This document shows, piece by piece, positions 34,473 through 51,799 of a stretch of 64,000 bases of DNA. Both the position numbers and the translations under genes were made by a program. Below the pieces are notes generated by a model, which was not told the DNA's origin, searched no databases, and saw only the letters and a program-made list of their open reading frames with translations. Within the stretch, counting starts at the first letter, position 1. Every line of letters begins with the position of its first letter. Source of the DNA: Adineta ricciae (lineage: Eukaryota > Rotifera > Eurotatoria > Adinetida > Adinetidae); NCBI GenBank assembly GCA_905250025.1, contig CAJNOJ010000102.1, positions 1 through 64,000 on the forward strand, read 5' to 3'.

Positions 34473-34575
34473 CACTTCTTTCTAGTTCTATAGAAGAAAA
34501 AGATATCGCTATTGTCCTTCAGTTCAATCGTTTGGCATCTATTTGTTTCTTGCTCGATTGTTGAACATATGAACA
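34473..34575. repeat. Diverged dispersed repeat, copy 1
   Basis: Aligns by eye with 36057-36160: both carry CTTTCTAGTTCTAT, then a purine-rich segment, TTCAGTTCAAT, a T-rich stretch and AACATATG. About 100 bp, no coding capacity, no obvious terminal repeats. Confidence 0.5.
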
Positions 34576-36056
34576 ACAAATATTACATATTCGAAATCCA
34601 TATTACTTATGGGATAACCTCGTTGGAAAAAAATACTTTCATTGGATTCGATTTTAGAAGTTTCATTATTTCAAAACCCTTGAATACAATGATAACTTTT
34701 TAAGATGATACTGTTAAAAAAAAGATTAGTTTATAGTATGACGTTGTTTCCTAAGAACATTTTTTCAATTCTCTCGCACACAAAACAAACACAACTCGAA
34801 GCTTTTAACAAACGAATGTATCGAACTACGATAGGTTGGCACGATGCAACAAACGTTGAAATATCAAACACACAGAATTACAGGTCTATTCGGTCGCTCG
34901 CCGGGCATCACTTCAGCAATCTACTAGACTTTTTTCACTCTCTTCCTAAGTTCAATTTTGATGTAATCAAGGCCAACATTTAAATAAATAGATAATGATC
35001 AACTATACACGAAATAAGAACATTCTTACATTGCCTGATTCAATGTTCCATAAAGCTCAAACGACCGATAGTAGCAAAAAAAAGCGGTACTCAGGATATC
35101 ACAATACAAACCTACATCTTTTGTTAACTTTTCAACAGGTTAATATTCGATATAATCATGTTAGTACTTCTCTGAACGATGAGAAAACAATTTAAAATCT
35201 TGAACGAAAAACAGCTGTTTATCTTGCATCTAACACTTCTGCTCTCTCTTATAGATATAACAAAAAAAAGACACACTTTATCAGATTTGTATAATATAGA
35301 GCATTGACATTCGTGCTTGATAGATTTTCCATTGGTACAATGGGATTCTCTCACTGCCATACGTGGAATCGATGAGATTTTGACCAATTCGTTCAATTTT
35401 GCTTGAAGTCTTTTATTGCGAGCCTATATAAATTTCTCAATACACTTCTTAATTTCAAGTTGGTTTCGTACTCTATTATTGATAAAGCTGATTAATTGTA
35501 TTTCACTGGACAAGTATCAAAGTTATATGACAATGTATTTCAATACAATCTATTGCACCATGTACATCAAATTTTATGGTGAAATATCTAACAAAGAAGT
35601 CAGTGACAGAATAAATCTTTCTTTTCTTTCGTTCATCAAAAAAGAATCAGAAATCTCTTTTGTTTCTCTGATAGACATCATTCATATGATGGGATTCGCC
35701 TACGTCTGCACACGATGTGAGCAATGACATACTTAGGAGTTGTTGCCTCAAGAGATTGACCTGTCCATATCGATGACATATCTCATCTTATCCTAAGAGA
35801 ATCATTCACACACAAGTAATTTCTTTTTCATTTTTAACCGCTATTGCCTGTAGCTCATCATCATCATCATTCCCATTTGACATCGTCCAGCTGGTTCGTC
35901 CGTAATCTAATCGAACACTTCTCATTGGTTAATTACCGAAAAAACGTATATTTCTCTTTTCGTTTGGATAAAAAAAAGGAAGAAAAATCAAATTAAAAAA
36001 CAACATGATTATATCCAATATTTGCCAATCATTGAACACGTTCAATAAACATACTC

Positions 36057-36160
36057 GTTTCTTTCTAGTTCTATCAAAGAAGACATCTTTTCTGTTCTTC
36101 AGTTCAATTTGTTAGTATGTATTTTATTCCCTGGTGCGTTTTAAACATATGTTCAGATTG
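36057..36160. repeat. Diverged dispersed repeat, copy 2
   Basis: Second copy of the element at 34473, same strand, about 1.6 kb away, with several substitutions and small length differences. Confidence 0.5.
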
Positions 36161-37944
36161 TTAAACATATGCATAAAAAAAAAAGATTAGATGGTCTATT
36201 TCGTCTAGTTCACATACACACACACACTTCACAACTTGTATGTGTACAGAAGGTAGGATATGAATGTCAATGAAAAGATCGTCTTACATGACACTGCAGG
36301 TGTTCATATACTTTCTCGCAACAGACATTGTTTCAAATAAGCAATGACCTCTTTTATTTGTCTGTATAGTTGTGTGTAGGTTGACCTTCTCCCAAAGAGA
36401 ATGAGGCTAATTCCATATAATAAAGAAAGAAAGATGAGAGGAAAAATTGTTCTGTTTCTTTCCTTCCTTCTTTCTTTTTTTTTTTATCACTATACTTGAC
36501 AAATATTGGATCAGAGAAATCGATTGAACCAAGTAAGACAAAAGAATATACCATCTTCTTTTTATCTATTGAACCTTTTGATTTGAATGAACATTATAGA
36601 TAGATATATGTCTATGTTCCCCTATTCATTGAGGAAACACTATCATATACAAATGTTATGTATCATTGTATGCGCCAGCTTCTTCTTGTTTTGCATAATC
36701 ATTAGTAATAACAAAAGTTCAATGGAGCGAAAATGATATTTGAATAATGACTAGTATTCAAAGAATGATTTAGTGTCATCTTGACAATTCGAGTGAGTTT
36801 ATATCGATGATTTCGTTTGTATTAATTTATGTCGTCGGAATGAATAGACGATTCTTCAATCGTTATTATGTCTCAATTTCTTCTGCTTACATCATGTGGA
36901 GAATTCATAAGTTTTTACCACTAATATATCGAACAACTTTTGTGCATGTCTGTGGAGAGTTTTTTTTTCTTATTTACAAATCAATTGACTATATCTGCGT
37001 CGTAGATTAAAATCTTTACGTCTTAGTATTTGCGTGTATGATCATCTTAGGTGAACAGATAAGACCGAATAAGAGCTTCTTCTCTTCTTCGTTCTTGTTT
37101 ATTCAGTTAAAATAGTGATATAAGGTGTGAAGATGAGTTCATTGTATTTAATTAGATAGTTGCATAATGATAAGTTTCATTTCTCTTTCGATAGGAATAT
37201 AACTACGGACATTACTTTCCAGTATGTGGATCGAATAGCAAATAGGATTAGATTGATGTGCTATTCACTATCGTGTATCAGCTTAGCACAAGACGATTGT
37301 TTATTCGAATTGAAAGCATATCTAGGTTTTTTTTTCTTCTTTTTGATATTCGTTTGAATTGCCCTTGGCTTATTTTGATCTTGTCCTAATGAAAGGGTTG
37401 TCACATGTCATTAGTTGTTAATTGAAGGATGCACATTAATACTCATATGATGATAAACGATTGTTCAATTGTATAAGTGAATAGAAAAAGAATGACCTTG
37501 AGGGTATAACATTTTTTGAGTGTTTAAAATGACAATTCTTGTCGTTTTTCTTATTCGATTCAATTGAGATAAATCAATCATGAGTTATCATTGATTCTTA
37601 CTTCTCGGTTTTACATAATACATTCATCGTACGATGGAATATCAACTTGCACATGTGTTGACAAGGAATTTTCATCGATATGAACTTGTGTATGCATTGA
37701 TAACGGTTAGTGTTTAGATCATTCAATCGGTTTTCTTTTCTCGTTATTGTATATACGTAACTAGAAGAGAAGGAGGAAAATATTCTTTCGTATTGAATGT
37801 TAGCAGAAGAAACAAAATCGCATCTGCTTATCGGAAAGAATAAAGTATAAACGTTTAGTTTAATCTAAGACATAACCAAGGACAATATCTATTCTTTCTT
37901 CATTTTTTCATCCGCTATAATAAATAAACCTTTTCTCTTTTTCC

Positions 37945-37969
37945 CTCTTCTTCTTCTTCTTCTTCTTCT
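37945..37969. repeat. (TTC)n microsatellite
   Basis: About eight CTT/TTC units, upstream of the single-pass membrane protein gene. Confidence 0.8.
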
Positions 37970-38187
37970 CCCTGTTCGTTGTTTGTCAAGCGAAAAGGCG
38001 TTACCATCATCTTGAAATAGCATCTTAATAAAAATTCTTTGAGGCAATCGAGAAGAAAGAGGAGGGAAGGTCGGTATTTTAAGTGTATGATAATAAGTAT
38101 GTATAGTTCGTGACTTATCGATTCATTTCGACGGAAGAACTCTATTCTAATGAGATACTAACAACAAAATGTTATTGTCATTTTTAG

Positions 38188-39788
38188 ATGAATCAAGACG
38201 GGACATCTCGTCTTCCTCCTCCACCTCTGTTTACAATTCGACCACCACCAACACCACCAGGCTCCTTATTTGAGAACTTTCAAACAGTAGAGATTCTAAA
38301 TGGTCGATGTGTTCGACCATCGTTGAATCTATTGAATGCATCTTCGCCAGAAAGTGTTCTCCCAAACCATGAAGAATCTATCAATTGGTTAAATATTTTT
38401 CTTCTCATTTTGGCTGTAATTAGTGTTATTTGTTGTATTATCATTGCGATATTCATTTTCATTTGTCTAAAGTACGAATATCGAATGAAATCGTTTGCTT
38501 AATACTTATTGAACTGTTTTGTTTTCTATTCCAGAAAGTTACGCAAAGAAGAAAAACAATATCAAAATTATTTCATGTCTGGTACACTATCGTCGAAAAC
38601 GCATTACTATCGTCGTCATCCGTCTCAAGTTGATTCGTGTACAAGAACAAGTGAACATTACAAGGTAATATAATGCTTTCTAATTGATTAAACATTCAAG
38701 GTCAAAGCTATCATGTTAGTTGATCGAAGGAAAACACTTTAGAAAATGAAGTGTGCATGTAAAAGATCGCAGACAGGTGTGAAACATTTTACATCGAACG
38801 TTTCTCTCTCTCTCTCTCTCTCTCACTTCCTTATCGATCGATCGTATACGGAAATTGATAATAGACACTTGTCAACGATAAAATCAATAACATCTGGACT
38901 TTTTTTCTTCGAAAATCAAACAATTTAAAGCATAGATTAAAGTTAATGGGAAATGTTTTTTGATAATGTAATCGTTTACTTGTCTGTAGAGAGGAAAATA
39001 GGATTAACCTTGGAGGTGTTTTCTGTTCTTGTAAGCAGATACCGACTGAGCCATTTCAAACCAGACTTTTAATTATCTAAATAGATATAAAGGGGAAAAA
39101 ATGAGCTCAATGGAACATGATCATGGAAGGCAAAAACTGAGGGATTTCATGACATTTGTCAATCAAAAATTCATTATAATTTCTCTCATTTTCTTAGTGC
39201 ACATCTAATTGTTGTGATGATTATTATTCCCATCAATTAATGCCAATGACAAACATTTCCTCTCGTCATCCTGTCAAATCAAATGAAACTACTCAATCTT
39301 TATCAATAGATAAGGTCGCTAACGGACAAGATACTCCTCAAAATCATCAGTACGAATGTATACCTGAATATTTGTTAACGATGGCTCGACATCATCATTC
39401 GCCGCGTCCTTGTCATCATCCGCATAAAATATATCAACAAATGAGCACTTCTTGTGGAATACCTTACAATACATTCTCTCGTTCGTATCTTTTACCACAA
39501 GAATCAATGCCAACAACGAACGTCAGTGATGGTAGTCAATGTACATGTTCATCTGCATCGCAACCACCAGTTACTTCATCTGCACAGGCTATTCAAGAAG
39601 AATCATCCGTACCTTTACTGATACCGGCAGTATCGAAAGAATCTCGAAATACAGAAGAAGTATCATCACGATTACCATTAATTATCGGTTGGACACGACG
39701 AAATCCGTCGACAACGACAACGAAAAGAAAATCAACTGAACGACGACATAGTTTTCTAGCTCAATTACGCAAATCTTCTATACTATAA
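38188..39788 (+). CDS. Single-pass membrane protein with long Ser/Thr-rich cytoplasmic tail
   Basis: Exons 38188-38471, 38535-38664 and 39198-39788 encode 334 residues. The N-terminal about 65 residues are proline-rich (PPPPLFTIRPPPTPPG) with no signal peptide. A strong hydrophobic helix follows (NIFLLILAVISVICCIIIAI, about 69-93), then a basic stop-transfer KKLRKEEKQ. The long tail is rich in His, Ser, Thr and Pro, with Cys clusters (CTSNCCDDYY) and a basic C terminus (RKSTERRHSFLAQLRKSS) that contains phosphorylation-like RRHS. Topology would be type III/Ib, N terminus outside. The second intron is unusually long (533 bp) and contains a (TC)n microsatellite. An AG directly precedes the first ATG, so an upstream noncoding exon is possible. 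No family recognised. Confidence 0.7.
38803..38824. repeat. (TC)n microsatellite in intron
   Basis: About eleven TC units inside the 533-bp intron of the single-pass membrane protein gene. Confidence 0.85.
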
Positions 39789-40200
39789 TAATTGTTAATA
39801 TAAAATGCAGTGATTTATTTTTTTTCTCCTTCTCCTCCTTTTTTTCTCGTTTGTTTTTATATCGAATTCTTCATTTAATTAAAATAGTTCTATTTCAACA
39901 ATATCTCATTTTTCTGTCAAAACTCGGATGACGATTTGAACAAAGCAGATTAATTATCTGACAGTTCTTATCATTATCGTCATATCGAATCATAAATGCA
40001 CGTGTAAACGGTTACATGTATAGATAATAGCGAAAATCAATTTGTAAACATAAGATAGCACGAATCAAAACAAAAGCTAACGTTATGTTATTTGTGCGTG
40101 TTTTCGCACCGCATACATCTTCTCTTATCTTGTTTTTTTGGCTTCGTTACTTACCTTTATATGCTCGACTGAAATAGAAACATCGACTATTAAGATCAAA
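39789..40200. other. Intergenic
   Basis: T-rich 3' flank of the membrane protein gene and upstream region of AGXT2. No feature recognised. Confidence 0.5.
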
Positions 40201-42026
<1,826 letters not shown>

Positions 42027-43388
42027 TTGAATGTTTTCGTTCTGGTTTTCTCTAATTTCTGTTAGTTATATATTCTATAGATAGATCAAACTATATCTGT
42101 TTATATTTCATTCAACTTCTTTCTTATAAATAAAAACAGATTGTCCTTGAATGATCTAGCTTTTTCTCATGTAGGATGCACTGAGGACAAAACGTGCCTG
42201 CTTTTCATATGTTTGCATCCCAAGGTGTTTGTCATTGTACTGATAAGACGTTATAGTTTCTCTGAGTACAAAGATAAGAAAGGGTTTTAAAGGCAAAAAT
42301 AACATAAAATGGTAAGTTATATGCCGATCACGAAGAGATGTAATAGATATGTTGTTTTGATTTATTCGCATAAGTAGAATAACTATGACAAAGCAAGCAA
42401 ATGTCTAAAAGTGCACTACGAAATAACAAGAAGCTTTAGACAGAACAGAAAAGATACTTTAGCAAACGAATTGTCAATGAGAGTTGACTAAGAAATATTA
42501 CGAGTAGTCTTTCATCAACTGGTTAAAATCGTGTGGTATTTATCTGAATCAAACAAGCAATTAAAGCTGAGTGGCGAATATAAATATTTGCTGTATTGTT
42601 GTGATTTCAGATTCTTCCAAAAAATATCTGTAACTGTTTAGTGATGATTTCGATTATGCCAATTTGCAAGTGTTCAATTGAATAGAAAAAATAGTTTTAT
42701 TTGGCACTCGATTGGGCAAATGATTCTTGTTGATGTTTGTGGTTACTACATGATACGTGTGATTGAATAATATCGGCTTTTATGCATACAAAGATATTCA
42801 GTCTCACTATCTTTCGCTCGAGATCTTTTTGTGAAGCATGTTTCATACATATGTAGATGATTTTTATCGTGCTGGCCATAGTTTTTCTTTTTCAATGCGA
42901 ATGAGAGGAGCGAATACATAGGAAATAATTTGATCTCTGTTGATGCTTTAAATGTTTGTATTCTCACTGGTGAATACGATATTTATTTGATGGTTATCCG
43001 AAGATGTCGGTCCGCATTAGAGTTATGTCTCAAATAATTTGTCCGTCATAGTCATTGTTCTTTCGCATATAGTTTCAATGATTCATGCAGTGACGGCTGT
43101 ACTGTAATTCTGAAACTATGGGGAGAAAAGAACAGAGCGAAAAGAAAAGAATGTTGTTGTAGAATTGGACTATTATGTATATGATCCGATACGGTCATCG
43201 CAGACGACACCAATTCTTGAAGTTAGAGTTCAAACAGACAGAACCAGATAAAACCGAGTTAACCAATAAAAATTGACAAGAACATTAAAACGGAATCAAG
43301 TCATTCACATTTTTGTCTGTCCGTATTATATCGATCACTTCGATACGATAAACACACACACACACAAGTAAATCATCGAATGTGCACT
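42027..43388. other. Intergenic
   Basis: 1.36 kb. AATAAA for AGXT2 at about 42129 and a short (CA)n run at about 43351. Minus-strand short frames at 42697-42967 have no support. Confidence 0.5.
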
Positions 43389-45383
43389 ATGAATATGATC
43401 ACGTCACAGGTGTATGTCATCAGTTTAATTTTATTATTTGTCACTACGATTGAAGCTAGATCAAGTATGAAAAAAATGTTCACACGGAAAATCACTACTG
43501 TCTCAATAGTTTTAGACTTTCTACATATACGATTCAGCTCGACGCGAGTATCACCATCTTGTTCAACGTATTCTGATATTCCTCTAGTCGATCCAGTCAA
43601 AGCAGATATTCGAACATTGACAGACGATTTGTCAAAATGTCGATATTCATCATCAGATCTTGTTCGTTGGTACATATCTCGAATCGAGGAAGTTAATGAA
43701 CAAGGTCCTCATCCACTTCATGCTGTTATTGAAATAAATCCTGATGCATTGGATATTGCCGATGCATTAGATATCGAGCGACAAATCAATGGGACAACAC
43801 GATCATCGCTTCATGGAATACCTATTTTAATCAAAGATAACATTGCGACAGATGATAAAATGGAAACAACATCTGGTAGTTTAGCACTCGTGGGTTCTCG
43901 AGTACCACGAGATGCATTTGTTGTTGAACGATTAAGAAAGGCAGGCGCAATCATCCTTGGCAAAGCGTCATTGAGTGAATGGAGTAATTTTAAAGCAGAT
44001 AATACAACCAGAGCTGGATGGTCAGCACGAGGTGGTTTAGCTAGGTAAATACGTTTTATTTCACTTAAACTAGTGTTCGTACCGTGATGATATTGTTTTA
44101 GTTCAGCTTATGTGGCTGATGGTAATCCAGGTGGAAGTAGTAGCGGTTCTGCCATTGCTACAAGTGCCGGGTTATGCGCAGCAGCTATTGGAACAGAGAC
44201 GTGTGGTAGTACAGTTGTACCAACTGGTCGTGCGAATATTGTTGGTCTAAAACCAACAGTAGGCCTAACGTCACGTTCCGGTGTTATTCCATTATCACTC
44301 GATCATGATACAGTTGGTCCAATGGGTAAAACTGTTGAAGATGTTGCTCGTCTACTAGGTAACTGACGATATCCATTATTTCGAGTATTCAGTCGAGAAA
44401 ATCTTCACACTTTCCTTTCTATGTTGTAGAAGTGATACAAAGTGCTGACAGTCGAGATAATATGACACAAAAAGCCGGTATTGTTCGCCATCAAAATTAC
44501 ACTCAATTTCTGCAAGGTATTGCCGGACTTCGACATCTTCGCTTAGGTGTTGTCCGACAAGGTGGTAGTTTTCTCTTCTTCATATTCAGTGATCGAAACT
44601 TTTTCTTTCCATAGGCCTTAATATGTCACAAGAAAAGACTGATAGAGTACAACAAGCCATCGATGTATTACGTCTTCACGGTGCAATAGTAATTGATCCA
44701 GTGAATGTCACTGGTTTAGACGATGAAAATTTGACGAATTACTTGAAAACTATAATGTCCTATAATTTTCGTAAAGATCTTCGAAATTATTTATCTGAAC
44801 TTAGAAACACAAGTATTCGTTCATTGAAAGATATTATCGAATTCAACAACGAACACGCTGATAAAGAATTTCATGAAGAATATTCTCCGAATCAAGACGT
44901 TTTTCTTACAGCTGAAAACCGTACTAATTTAACGGCTGATCAATATGCAGCCTTATACGATCAAACGCAACACATGGGTGGTCGTGATGGAATCGATGCA
45001 ACGTAAACTAGTTTTTCTTGTGACTATTAATCCAATGCAACGCGCTGATTTTTAGGTTAAACGAATATGAATTAGATGCACTTATTGTTCCTGACCCAGA
45101 ACACGAAATAACGGTATTTGCGTCATTTGCTGGTTACCCATTAATTGTCGTTCCATTGGGTTTCAATCAATCAAATAATGAGCCATATGGTTTGATGTTT
45201 GCCGGAACGGCATGGTCAGAATCTACCCTTTTACGTGTAGCACATGGATTTGAACAAGCATTTCCGGTCAGAGATACGATCCGACCAAAGTATGCCGAAC
45301 GGCATAGTGCAATCTATGAATTTCTTTTTAAAATCATTGAATATTTTCGAAAACTTTTTACTGACTTGAAAGTTATTTTATAA
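43389..45383 (+). CDS. Secreted amidase-signature (GatA/FAAH-type) hydrolase
   Basis: Exons 43389-43464, 43516-44044, 44102-44358, 44430-44561, 44615-45002 and 45056-45383 give 569 residues. An ATG at 43380 would add three. A signal peptide (MNMITSQVYVISLILLFVTT) precedes the amidase-signature fold. The Ser-Ser-Lys triad is visible: Lys in HGIPILIKDN, cis-Ser in GGSSSGSA, and the nucleophile Ser in GTETCGS (usually GTETDGS). VGLKPTVGLTSRSGVIP and DTVGPM follow as in secreted fungal and bacterial amidases. It probably hydrolyses an amide; the substrate is unknown. It resembles the microbial LHAVIEINPDAL-type subgroup more than animal FAAH, so horizontal origin is possible. The first intron (51 bp, 43465-43515) has no stop and a length divisible by three, so retention would add 17 residues. 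AATAAA about 45409. Confidence 0.85.
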
Positions 45384-45790
45384 ATTTTCCTTTTTCTTTT
45401 AATATTTCAATAAAAATAATATACAGACAGTGGATTATTCACGGTAACATATTCTTTTGTTTCTTCATTTTGAAACACAAAAATTTTCAAAATATCTTTC
45501 ATCGTTTTGTTTATCTTATAGCAGAAGTAATTGATGATAAAAAATAATGTACACATGAACATTGAACTTTCGTTGTTCCATACACACACGCAGTATTCTC
45601 AGGGCGAACAAACAAACAAACTCAAACCACTGGTAACAACAGCGAACAAAAAAGAAGAAGAAGAGAAAAGCGTTATTTATTTGTGAAAGACGCGCGACTC
45701 AAAGAGAAAATATGATGCAAATAATCGAATAAAAAAGAGTGAGAGAAAGAAAGAAAGAAAAAAAATCAGATAAATGGAGTCGTGGTATTT
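45384..45790. other. Convergent intergenic
   Basis: 3' flanks of the amidase (+) and the kinase (-), with AATAAA for the amidase at about 45409. No other feature. Confidence 0.5.
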
Positions 45791-48530
<2,740 letters not shown>

Positions 48531-49867
48531 ATTTATACTTCTTATACAGCTTTTTTTTCTTCCCTTTCTTTCTCTTCTTTGATATTCAATGTATAACAGT
48601 AAATTTATTATAAACCACAACGAATATAACTCACCACATTGAGCAATATTATCAACGATGACGACAACGGCGGCGACAATAATAATAATAAGACATTATC
48701 AAAAAGAAAAAGTACGTAATATAATGTACATGTATACAGGAGTATGTGTCAATTTCAACCTCTCATGTATACTGTACAAAGGTATAATCGTCGTTTTATT
48801 TGAAGGAGAAATCAACCGTATGCGCCGATATTGACGAAGAAAAGAACGAAAGAAAGGATAGGAAGAGAAAACGAATCTATTCGATAATAATACTGATTCT
48901 CTTCGAAAACAGAACATAACCATGCAAAAGAGAGAAGAGGAAAAAGACGAAACGATGTATTACATGATTCAATCGTTTATTAACACATTCTTACTTCATT
49001 TTTCTTTTCTAATTAAAATCAATTAATGATTTTGCTTTCAAAAGATACGAAAGTAGTTAAGTTCTATTTCTATGATATGAAAAGCTTTTTTTCGTCTACA
49101 TCTATTTACGACCTTCGCATCGTTTCTTTTTTGTCTTCTTCCCTCTTTTTTTTTGTACATATGCAACATTGATTTTCTCTTCTATGAGTCATTAAACACG
49201 AGAGTGCATTGGCAAGCGCCCGCCAAGAAAGGTCGTATTATTGTATACAGATCGTATGCCAAGGCCAAGGCTTTTTGTATAAAATGATGACGAGCAATTG
49301 AACGAAACTCATTGCTTTTTGATGTCGAGACGTGTTCTAATTGTCTTTTTCGTTTCCTTCTTTCTCTTCGCCCCGTTTACAACAGGTTGACGGTGGTAGA
49401 GAAACAAAAATCAGATGAAAATAGTTCGCGTACTGGAACGCATGATACTATTTGTAGAGACAGAACAACGAAAAGGAGAAGAGAACGAGGAGGGGAAGAT
49501 GGACAGTTGTATACGTAGTTTGATGACAGACAAACAGGCATATCTGATGATGAATTCTCAAAGAATGCGTCAAAAACGAAGCACGTGATTGAAATATATA
49601 CTCAATGACGATTAATAATCATGGACGTCTTGTGATTATTTTTTTACTTCGTTGGGACAAAAATAGCAAACATCGCACCTTTTTTTCTCGATTGAATCTC
49701 CAAGCACGTATATTGTAATTTATACATAGAAGAATTCAAGGTAAAAGTTTCATCAAAACATAGGCTGCCAGGAAGAAAGATTGGTATTGGAATCAATGAA
49801 GGAATGAAGAAGTTTTTTTTTGAAAGGATTTTACTATTTTTAGAGTTTTGGATTACATTTGTGTTAT
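48531..49867. other. Intergenic
   Basis: Upstream of the kinase gene and downstream of the low-complexity protein gene, both on the minus strand. Contains polypyrimidine and trinucleotide runs. No convincing gene. Confidence 0.5.
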
Positions 49868-50506
49868 TTACCTTCTCAATGAACCTGTCGAGGCCGCCGG
49901 TGATGCCACTGGTGGTGGTGTTTTCGTTGTTGTTGTTGTAGTTGCAGGCACATTTGCTGTTGAGGAATGATTTTCCAAGGGTTTGGATAATTGTCTTCGG
50001 TATAAGGGTTGATCTTTTTGGTGTTCAATTTGAGCTTCAGTTTTTGGAGATGATGTAGTTGGTTTTTTAACAGGTGGCGCCGGTGAAACAGCTCGTTTCA
50101 GTGGAGCAGGCGAAGGTTCTCTGGATTTTGTCGTGGAATGATTGACATTGGTGGTCAATGAATTTTTTCGTTGACTCTCAACAGATGTGTTCAGAAGATT
50201 TGAAGTTGATTTACTTGTTGAAACTTTATCCGGAATTGGTTTCGAAACAGGAGAATGATTACTAGTCGATAGAAAACCATTTGTGTTCTTTTCCGTGCGA
50301 AAATCGTTAATCGTCTTATTTTTGGATACAATAGATAATCCAGTTGTTGCCGCCGTCGTCGTCGACGTCGTTGCCGTCGGTTTATAATCAATCGCTGATG
50401 TTGAAGGTCGCTTAGTTGAAGGTGCATCTTTAGGCTTCAATTGAATACCGAATTTATTAGCCACTTTATCCCTATTAAATGCACCAAGACCTGGTGTCGT
50501 ACTCAT
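49868..50506 (-). CDS. Low-complexity Ser/Thr/Pro-rich protein, possibly only a first exon
   Basis: Open frame of 212 residues from MSTTPGLGAFNRDKVANKFG to a TAA that overlaps a GTAAAT donor-like site, so the true gene may continue into further exons. The N-terminal AFNRDKVANKFGIQLKP looks ordered and motif-like. The rest is Ser/Thr/Pro/Lys-rich with APLKRAVSPAPPVKKP and a poly-Thr run, as in disordered cytoskeletal adaptors. No domain is recognised. Codon use resembles neighbouring genes and the opposite strand is poor in frames, which supports coding. It does not splice plausibly into the kinase gene downstream, since no pyrimidine-rich acceptor precedes that start. Confidence 0.55.
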   Translation of the reverse strand: MSTTPGLGAFNRDKVANKFGIQLKPKDAPSTKRPSTSAIDYKPTATTSTTTAATTGLSIVSKNKTINDFRTEKNTNGFLSTSNHSPVSKPIPDKVSTSKSTSNLLNTSVESQRKNSLTTNVNHSTTKSREPSPAPLKRAVSPAPPVKKPTTSSPKTEAQIEHQKDQPLYRRQLSKPLENHSSTANVPATTTTTTKTPPPVASPAASTGSLRR

Positions 50507-51799
50507 CTCTTATTTAAACTAACAACGACAATTTCATCAGTTGTTATTATGTTAGTATACGTCTCTACTTAGAATATCCTTTATGCTTTTCTCAATGCTA
50601 GGAATAGAGCCAAAAAAAACAAGATGCATTTAGAGAAGAAAATGCTCGGCAATTCTTTCTTATTGACTACACACACGCACACATCGACATACGCATACAG
50701 AAAGACAAGAAATATCTTCGTCGTTTTCTTTCGCTGCTTAGACGTATGTAAGTAGAAGCATCGCGATATCAAACTACATGTACAAAATAGAAAAATAAGA
50801 ATAGAAAAGAATACTAAGAAAAGAAGAAAACCTTGGTACTATTACTATGATTCGCAAATAGCGAGAGATATTATTATTATCATTGTGATTATGCTGACAT
50901 CAATAATGATGCTTGTTGTATTAGATCGGTGTTATTAGGCATAGCAAAGAAAAATAAGAAAGTTTTTGTATCATTTTTTTTCTTCTTGGCTAATAGTCCG
51001 GGTGTGTAGGAAAAGTAATTGAGTGATTTTTTTTGTATATTATGATAACAATAAAAAAAAATTAGCTGAATCAACTTTCCGTGCCCAGTTTTGCCTTTCG
51101 CAACTGGCATTTGTCGTGTGGCTTGAGTTTATATAATCTATACAATGTCAGATTGCTTCTTCTCTTTAAGTAGCCACATCGGAAAGAATGCATATCTCTG
51201 GTGACATTTAGTAATCTTTGTCTATATTTAACGTAACAGATGAATAATATCCTTCGATTTTTTTCTCGAAGTTGACTAAACTTCCATTATAATTATGAAA
51301 GATCTATTTATAAATATGTTAATTAAGGTGTTATCAAGTCATTAGTTATTTGATTGACCTTTGCCTTGAAAGAAAATAAATACAAGATAATTAATTAGAT
51401 CAGAGAAGTGCAATGCGAACGATCGCACTTGTTTGATTTCCAAAGTCATTAGTTGCAGATTGATGATAAACATCAGGCTTCGTTTTCTTTCATGTATACT
51501 TCTTTTAAACACCAAAAAAACACAAAAAGAACAAATGATACTTTTCTTCAATACATTTTTCCTATAAGCAAGAAAATTCACAGCTCACACATGAATAGAA
51601 GTACAAAAAAAACCAACAAATAAGCAAACAAATATTATTTAAAGAGAAGAAAAGAGACCAAAAACAAAACGAGTATAAATAATAGCTGAAACATACAAAT
51701 ATTCATAATAGGCTCTTCATACATTCTCTCTTTCTTTGTGATTCTTATCAAATACAAAAGAGCATCGCTAATAGAATAGAGTTCAACATAGTTTCCTTC
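50507..51799. other. Intergenic
   Basis: 1.3 kb AT-rich, includes the presumed 3' UTR of the RNA-binding protein gene. No feature recognised. Confidence 0.5.

Larger units (their letters stand above)
32305..38187. other. 5.9-kb gene-poor region
   Basis: Begins with T-rich 3' flank of the G-alpha gene (long TTC/TTT tracts to about 32820). The remainder is AT-rich with many short reading frames, none with domains, signal peptides plus splice structure, or codon pattern that convinces me. It includes a diverged repeat pair (about 34473-34575 and 36057-36160) and a TTC microsatellite at about 37945-37969. It could hold regulatory DNA or noncoding RNA; nothing specific can be called. Confidence 0.5.

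Noticed and set aside
35416..35727. 103-residue plus-strand frame in the gene-poor region
   Set aside because: AT-driven composition, no recognisable motif, no splice partners.
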